A stretch of DNA of 64,000 bases from Epiperipatus broadwayi (lineage: Eukaryota > Onychophora > Udeonychophora > Euonychophora > Peripatidae): assembly GCA_028023455.1 (NCBI GenBank), contig JAQFVV010000278.1, positions 592,554 to 656,553 of the forward strand, given 5' to 3'. Shown one piece after another: positions 59,978 to 64,000 of this stretch. Both the position numbers and the translations under genes were made by a program. The notes under the pieces are model-generated. The model worked only from the letters and a program-made list of their open reading frames with translations, did not search any database and was not told the DNA's origin. Position 1 is the first letter of the stretch. Every line of letters starts with the position of its first letter.

Positions 59978-60212
59978 ATCACATATGACCATTTCCTATG
60001 CTTACACAAGCTATTTTTAGCAATAGAAAACTCTCCAGACTATAATTCCACCCAGCTCAAGCTTTAGTAATCAATGGATGCAGGAAGATGTGTGCATGAA
60101 ATCACATATTGGATGAGTAGGCACTAGACAGGGATTTTGTGCAAAAACTTTTTTGAATCCATTGATTAATAAAGCTTGCACTGAAAGATACTACTGTCTA
60201 AAGTGTTTTTTT
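59978..60212. mobile_element. Family F element, diverged palindrome
   Basis: AAAACTCTCCAGACTATA, TAGTAATCAATGGATGCAGG and GTGTGCATGAAAT at the left are repeated in inverted form at the right (TTTTGTGCAAAAAC, AATCCATTGATTAATAAAGC, ACTACTGTCTAAAGTG). No ribozyme core remains. Confidence 0.55.
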
Positions 60213-62040
60213 CAATGCTAATGAAATGTGAAAAAGTTTGCAAATTATAGTGGGATAATTTTTATGATTGAGTGATTTCCATTAAAATAATTTTATTGGA
60301 AGTAAATATAAATAGTCTCTAATTCAAGAAAACACATAAGCAGATAATAAAATATTTCAATTATTGAACCCTGGTATATTTGTTACAGAAGCTTAAAATC
60401 ATAAATATTGCAATATTCTTATGAGTGAAAACACATTACACTTTTTTTTAATGCTCCTAAAGCAGAAATTTAAAGAGGCTGCGAAGAATCAATTATTTTT
60501 TTAATAAAATTTATTCAAAATCTTAATTTAAAGTTATAAATATTAATTCTTATTAAGCGCAATGTCAGCACGTAATACTTATATAAAGCTAAATCTTTAG
60601 TACATGCGCATTGAGTGCTTAATTTTAGCAAGAGACCTCTACAAATCATAACACGAGATTCGACTTTATAAAGATAAGAGGGACTCTCTAATCTCTAACC
60701 TATTTTTCTTAATTATATAGGCAAATTCTAGTCTTTGTTGAAATCCAATGTCATTAAATTAGTAATAATTATATTTATAAAGTGCATACTCGTTACATAA
60801 AGTAATATTTATTAAGGCTATGCACCTGAAAAAATGACAGTAGGGACATCTGCAAATCTTTAACATAAGATTTATTTAAAGGACAAGAGCAGCCACAAAG
60901 CATTAAATTAGATAAAACGTACATGCAATTTTTTTTACAAAATTATAATGAGAATGACTTAGAATATTATAATTCTGATTAAAGTTAATCAAGTGAACAA
61001 CAATTAATGATTTCAATAAATGCCACAGTAAGTTTAGAATAACAATTGAAAAAATAATTGTAAGCTAACTGAAAACATTATTAAGTGGAAACTAACATTT
61101 TTTTATCATTGACAAAAATTTAATTTATTTAAAGTGACATTTAAAAAGTTTAATCAGTATGGATGACACTTAAGCCTATGATAGTTTTTTTTTTTTTTCC
61201 AATTTCAGGCCATATTAATAGAATACAAAAAAAACCAGTTTAACCCTTAAACCACTAATTATATTATTGATTGTATGAGGTAAAAATCAAATCTTTTAAT
61301 TGGCCAACTCACAAACTGAAGACAAAGCCTATTGTTAAAACATATTCGCCTATAATATTAAATTCAACTCAGATACGTTTATAAAAAGTATATTACTAAT
61401 TTTTCAGGTTATGAAAGTGAATGAAAGTTCTTTCAAAAATAAATTGCTATTTATTTATTATAAAATATTCAATTTCGGCAAATTTAAAAGCAAATGTCTA
61501 AACAAAAAAGTGCTGATGCAAACGCTTTTTTTCAATTTTACGTTATGGAAAAGTAAAGATTTCTTTTTGCTAAATCTTAAATATTTTTACTAAAATCTTC
61601 AATATTTTTCGAAAATAATTTTGTTTTTTTATTATATTTTTTAAAAATTATTTTTTAATTTTTCAAATTATACTTTTTTAATACTTAAATCACATTCGAA
61701 ATGAAAATCTCAGCGTTTTTCTTTATTTTCTTTGATCAGGCAGTTTCTTTGTTCTTTCCAGCCAATCAGAATGTCTTTGTCAGCTGAGAGCCAATCACTG
61801 ACAAGCTTCTTTCTTTGTTTAGCTTTAAATGCAGGTTTTTTGATTTCTTACTTGTAAAATAATTCGGAAGAGGGCACCATCTTACAGAACTTTTAAAAAC
61901 CTAATCAATTACTGTCAAACGAATATCCTAGCATTAAAAATAATGGAATTAGAGTGACATCAACTGTTGACAAGAGGCCTCATAAGAGGCGGCAAAAGGG
62001 TTAAAGATTCTTTTATTAATATGTGTGTTTTTTTAAATAT
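60213..62040. other. Spacer; MITE relic at 60798-60868
   Basis: GTAATATTTATTAAGGCTAT followed by CAGTAGGGACATCTGCAAAT (60798-60868) is a decayed arm of the 27.1 kb MITE. The rest shows no recognised feature. The region near 61700-62000 is less AT-rich but has no coding character. Confidence 0.5.
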
Positions 62041-63480
62041 TTGTAAAAGAAAATAATGGATATAAATGTGAAGAGAGTGATATTTTCACACTCTCAAGTC
62101 AAGCTGTTTTAGATTGGTCTATATAAATAAGAATTTAGATTAAAGATAAGATAACCACACTTATCTTTATAAAGTCTATCTTTTTTTGAGATTTGAAAGG
62201 TCCCTCTATAATCAAAAATTACATTATTTGGCTATTATACAAATGTTTAAGGCACACGTAAAAAAGATTAAAGCATTTTACCTGCTTACAGACTTCCAGT
62301 GTACTTAAATAACCAGAAAGTTACATTAGATTCTATATTTCCATTCAAAAGATCTTAATATTAACTCGTAAATCACATGAGTTCATGTAAGTTAATTTGT
62401 GAAAAGGGCATAGTGGATTTAAATATGAAGAGAGTAACATCTTCATGCTCTCACATCAAGATGCTTCAGATTGGTCTATATAAACAAGAATTTAGGTTAA
62501 AGGTGAGATGGTTGCTCTTATCTTTATAAAAGCTATCTTATGTTGAGGTTTAAGTGGTTAATGAAAACCTACATTGTTTGGCTATTATGCAAACATTTAA
62601 GGCACATGAAAAAAAGGTTAAAGCCTTTTTTTTTCTAATTATAGACTTCTTGTGTGCTATTATCAGAATGTTATATTAGTTTCTATATTTCCATTAAAAA
62701 GATCTTAATATTAACTTGTTGTAAATTACAAGATTTTATATAAGTTAATTTGTGAAAGGAAATAGTGAATTTAAATGTGAAGAGAGTAATATCTTTGCAC
62801 TCTCAAATCAAGAAAATTCATATTGGCCTATATAAGTGAGAATATAGGTTAAAGAAAAAAATTGCTGCTCTACAAAGTCCCCATCTTGTATTGAAGTTTG
62901 AGAGGTCCCTCTATAGTCAATAATTATGTTGTTTGGCTATTAAACAAACATTTCAGGTGCATGTAAAAAGGATTAAAGCCTTTCTCTTTCTAATTACAGA
63001 TTTTCTGTATGCCTACTATATAATCAGAATGTTACATTAGTTTCTATATTTCTACTAACTCATTGTAAATCACAAGATTTCATATAAGTTAATTTGTAAA
63101 AAGAAATAGTGGATTTAAATGTAAAGAAAGTAATATCTTAATACTCACAAATCAAGATGCTTCAGATTGGCCTACATAAATAAGAATTTAGGTTAAAAAT
63201 AAAATGGTCATTCTTATCTTTTTAAAGTCTCTACCTTCTATTGAGATTTGAGAGATTGCTCTATAGTCAAAAAATACATTATTTTGCTATTATACAAAAA
63301 TTTAAGGTCCTGGGGAAAATTTTAAAGCCCTTCTTTTTCTAATTACAGACTTCTTGTGTGCTTAATAAATAATCAGAATGTTAAATTAGTTTCTATATTT
63401 CCATTAAAAAGATATTAATATTAACTCATTGTTAACCACAAGATTTTGCTAAGTTAATTGGTAAAATGAAATAATTCTAT
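62041..63480 (+). repeat. Tandem repeat, ~345-357 bp unit, four copies
   Basis: The anchor GGATTTAAATRTGAAGAGAG recurs at about 62058, 62415, 62767 and 63111, always followed by GATTGGTCTATATAA-type, TTTGGCTATTATACAAA-type and TCTATATTTCCATTAAAAAG-type blocks. The fourth copy ends near 63480, where the Penelope-like sequence begins. No ribozyme core is seen. Confidence 0.8.
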
Positions 63481-63513
63481 AAGTGTTTTACACACAGACA
63501 ATGAAGCTTAAAA

Positions 63514-63973
63514 TTAAAATTTAATAAAATATCTAAGCACTTTCAGGAAAATATGTAATCCCATGTTCACAGATTTGAGTTTAATGAAAAAATATATAAT
63601 ATGCACATGATATGCAAACATATTACACCTACATACATCATTCACATAGTCCATTTTCTTGAAATGAAAAAGCAAGGTTCTCTTCGAAAAATTGCTGTAG
63701 GATTGCTTGCTATGTAGCAAGTTTTTTAACCTTTCTTTTTGTATCATTTCTCTGTATACAAACAATACTTGCTGCTAATGGTTGAAAAATGTGGCCAGTA
63801 GTTTTCTCATGTTCTGCAAATACTGAATTACTCTGTGCTTTTGTTTTTGTTGCATTATATAAATATTTATGTTGAGATAATCTGGTTACAACATTTGCCT
63901 TGGTTTCACTATAATATGAGGCATGGCAATTATTGTGGGGGCATGTAATTTTATATACAACATGAGGAGTCAA
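63514..63973 (-). pseudogene. Penelope-like GIY-YIG endonuclease fragment
   Basis: The open frame 63973-63710 (87 residues) matches the C-terminal endonuclease of Penelope-like retroelements: VYKI (6-9) for the GIY half, CPHNNC (Cys11, Cys16), YYSE (20-23) where YIGE is usual, TRLSQH (30-35) with the conserved Arg, and AEHEKTTGH. Together these supply the Cys-Cys-His-His set typical of this group. Near 63720 the reading shifts to the frame of 63765-63514 (IQKERLKNLLHSKQ), so the end is frameshifted. The IG to YS change in the second motif may disable it. The RT should lie beyond the right edge of the window. Confidence 0.75.
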
Positions 63974-64000
63974 TTCGGGTGTTATTTTGTCTTTTAGTAT

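Overview
This window is AT-rich eukaryotic DNA, with no operons, no ribosome-binding sites and no intact host gene that I can recognise. It appears to be intergenic or intronic DNA of an animal, probably an invertebrate, but the phylum cannot be settled by reading. The evidence is the set of retroelements: an RTE-type LINE (the 'craniofacial development protein 2-like' endonuclease plus reverse transcriptase), a Penelope-like GIY-YIG endonuclease, tRNA-derived SINEs, a long-terminal-repeat element, and many short repeats docked at TA microsatellites. Three short exon-like open stretches (about 2.1, 4.5 and 12.9 kb) are the only host-gene candidates, all weak.

Layout. 1-8.4 kb: AT-rich spacer, two long inverted repeats, and a Penelope-type short repeat with a hammerhead-like core (3.75 kb). 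8.42-9.25 kb: a head-to-tail dimer of a ~404-411 bp unit, each unit with a complete hammerhead ribozyme motif. 9.3-15.7 kb: mostly spacer. 15.7-16.2 kb and 21.2 kb: a second hammerhead family (~421 bp unit). 17.6-19.2 kb and 31.8-32.4 kb: three relics of the 3' end of a zinc-knuckle LINE. 20.1-22.8 kb: nested palindromes and a ~450 bp tandem repeat. 24.35-25.0 kb: decayed coiled-coil (gag/ORF1-like) pseudogene. 26.5 and 33.6 kb: two SINEs with exact target-site duplications. 27.1 kb: palindromic, CpG-containing MITE. 29.8-31.05 kb: four consecutive palindromic elements.

34.27-37.45 kb: nearly full-length but broken RTE on the minus strand. 37.5-46.25 kb: minus-strand LTR element with ~3.1 kb LTRs, a tRNA-Lys-type primer site, a broken coiled-coil ORF and no pol. 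48.0-49.25 kb and 49.4-50.33 kb: two more hammerhead-bearing arrays. 50.48-52.34 kb: 5'-truncated RTE with a 9 bp target-site duplication, broken by a single in-frame stop. 52.9-60.2 kb: a further family of short insertions, three with clear target-site duplications and one with a hammerhead core. 58.2 kb: (GATA)n block. 62.04-63.48 kb: ~350 bp tandem repeat. 63.5-64 kb: GIY-YIG end of a Penelope-like element running out of the window.

The most notable system is a group of short (~400-420 bp) tandem or palindromic non-autonomous retroelements, most of them lying between TA microsatellites, each built around a hammerhead ribozyme. Several diverged families keep the catalytic core while changing both strands of stems I and III together. 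The Penelope-like endonuclease fragment at the right edge is a plausible relative of the machinery that mobilises them. That link is inference from published associations of hammerheads with Penelope-like elements and retrozymes.
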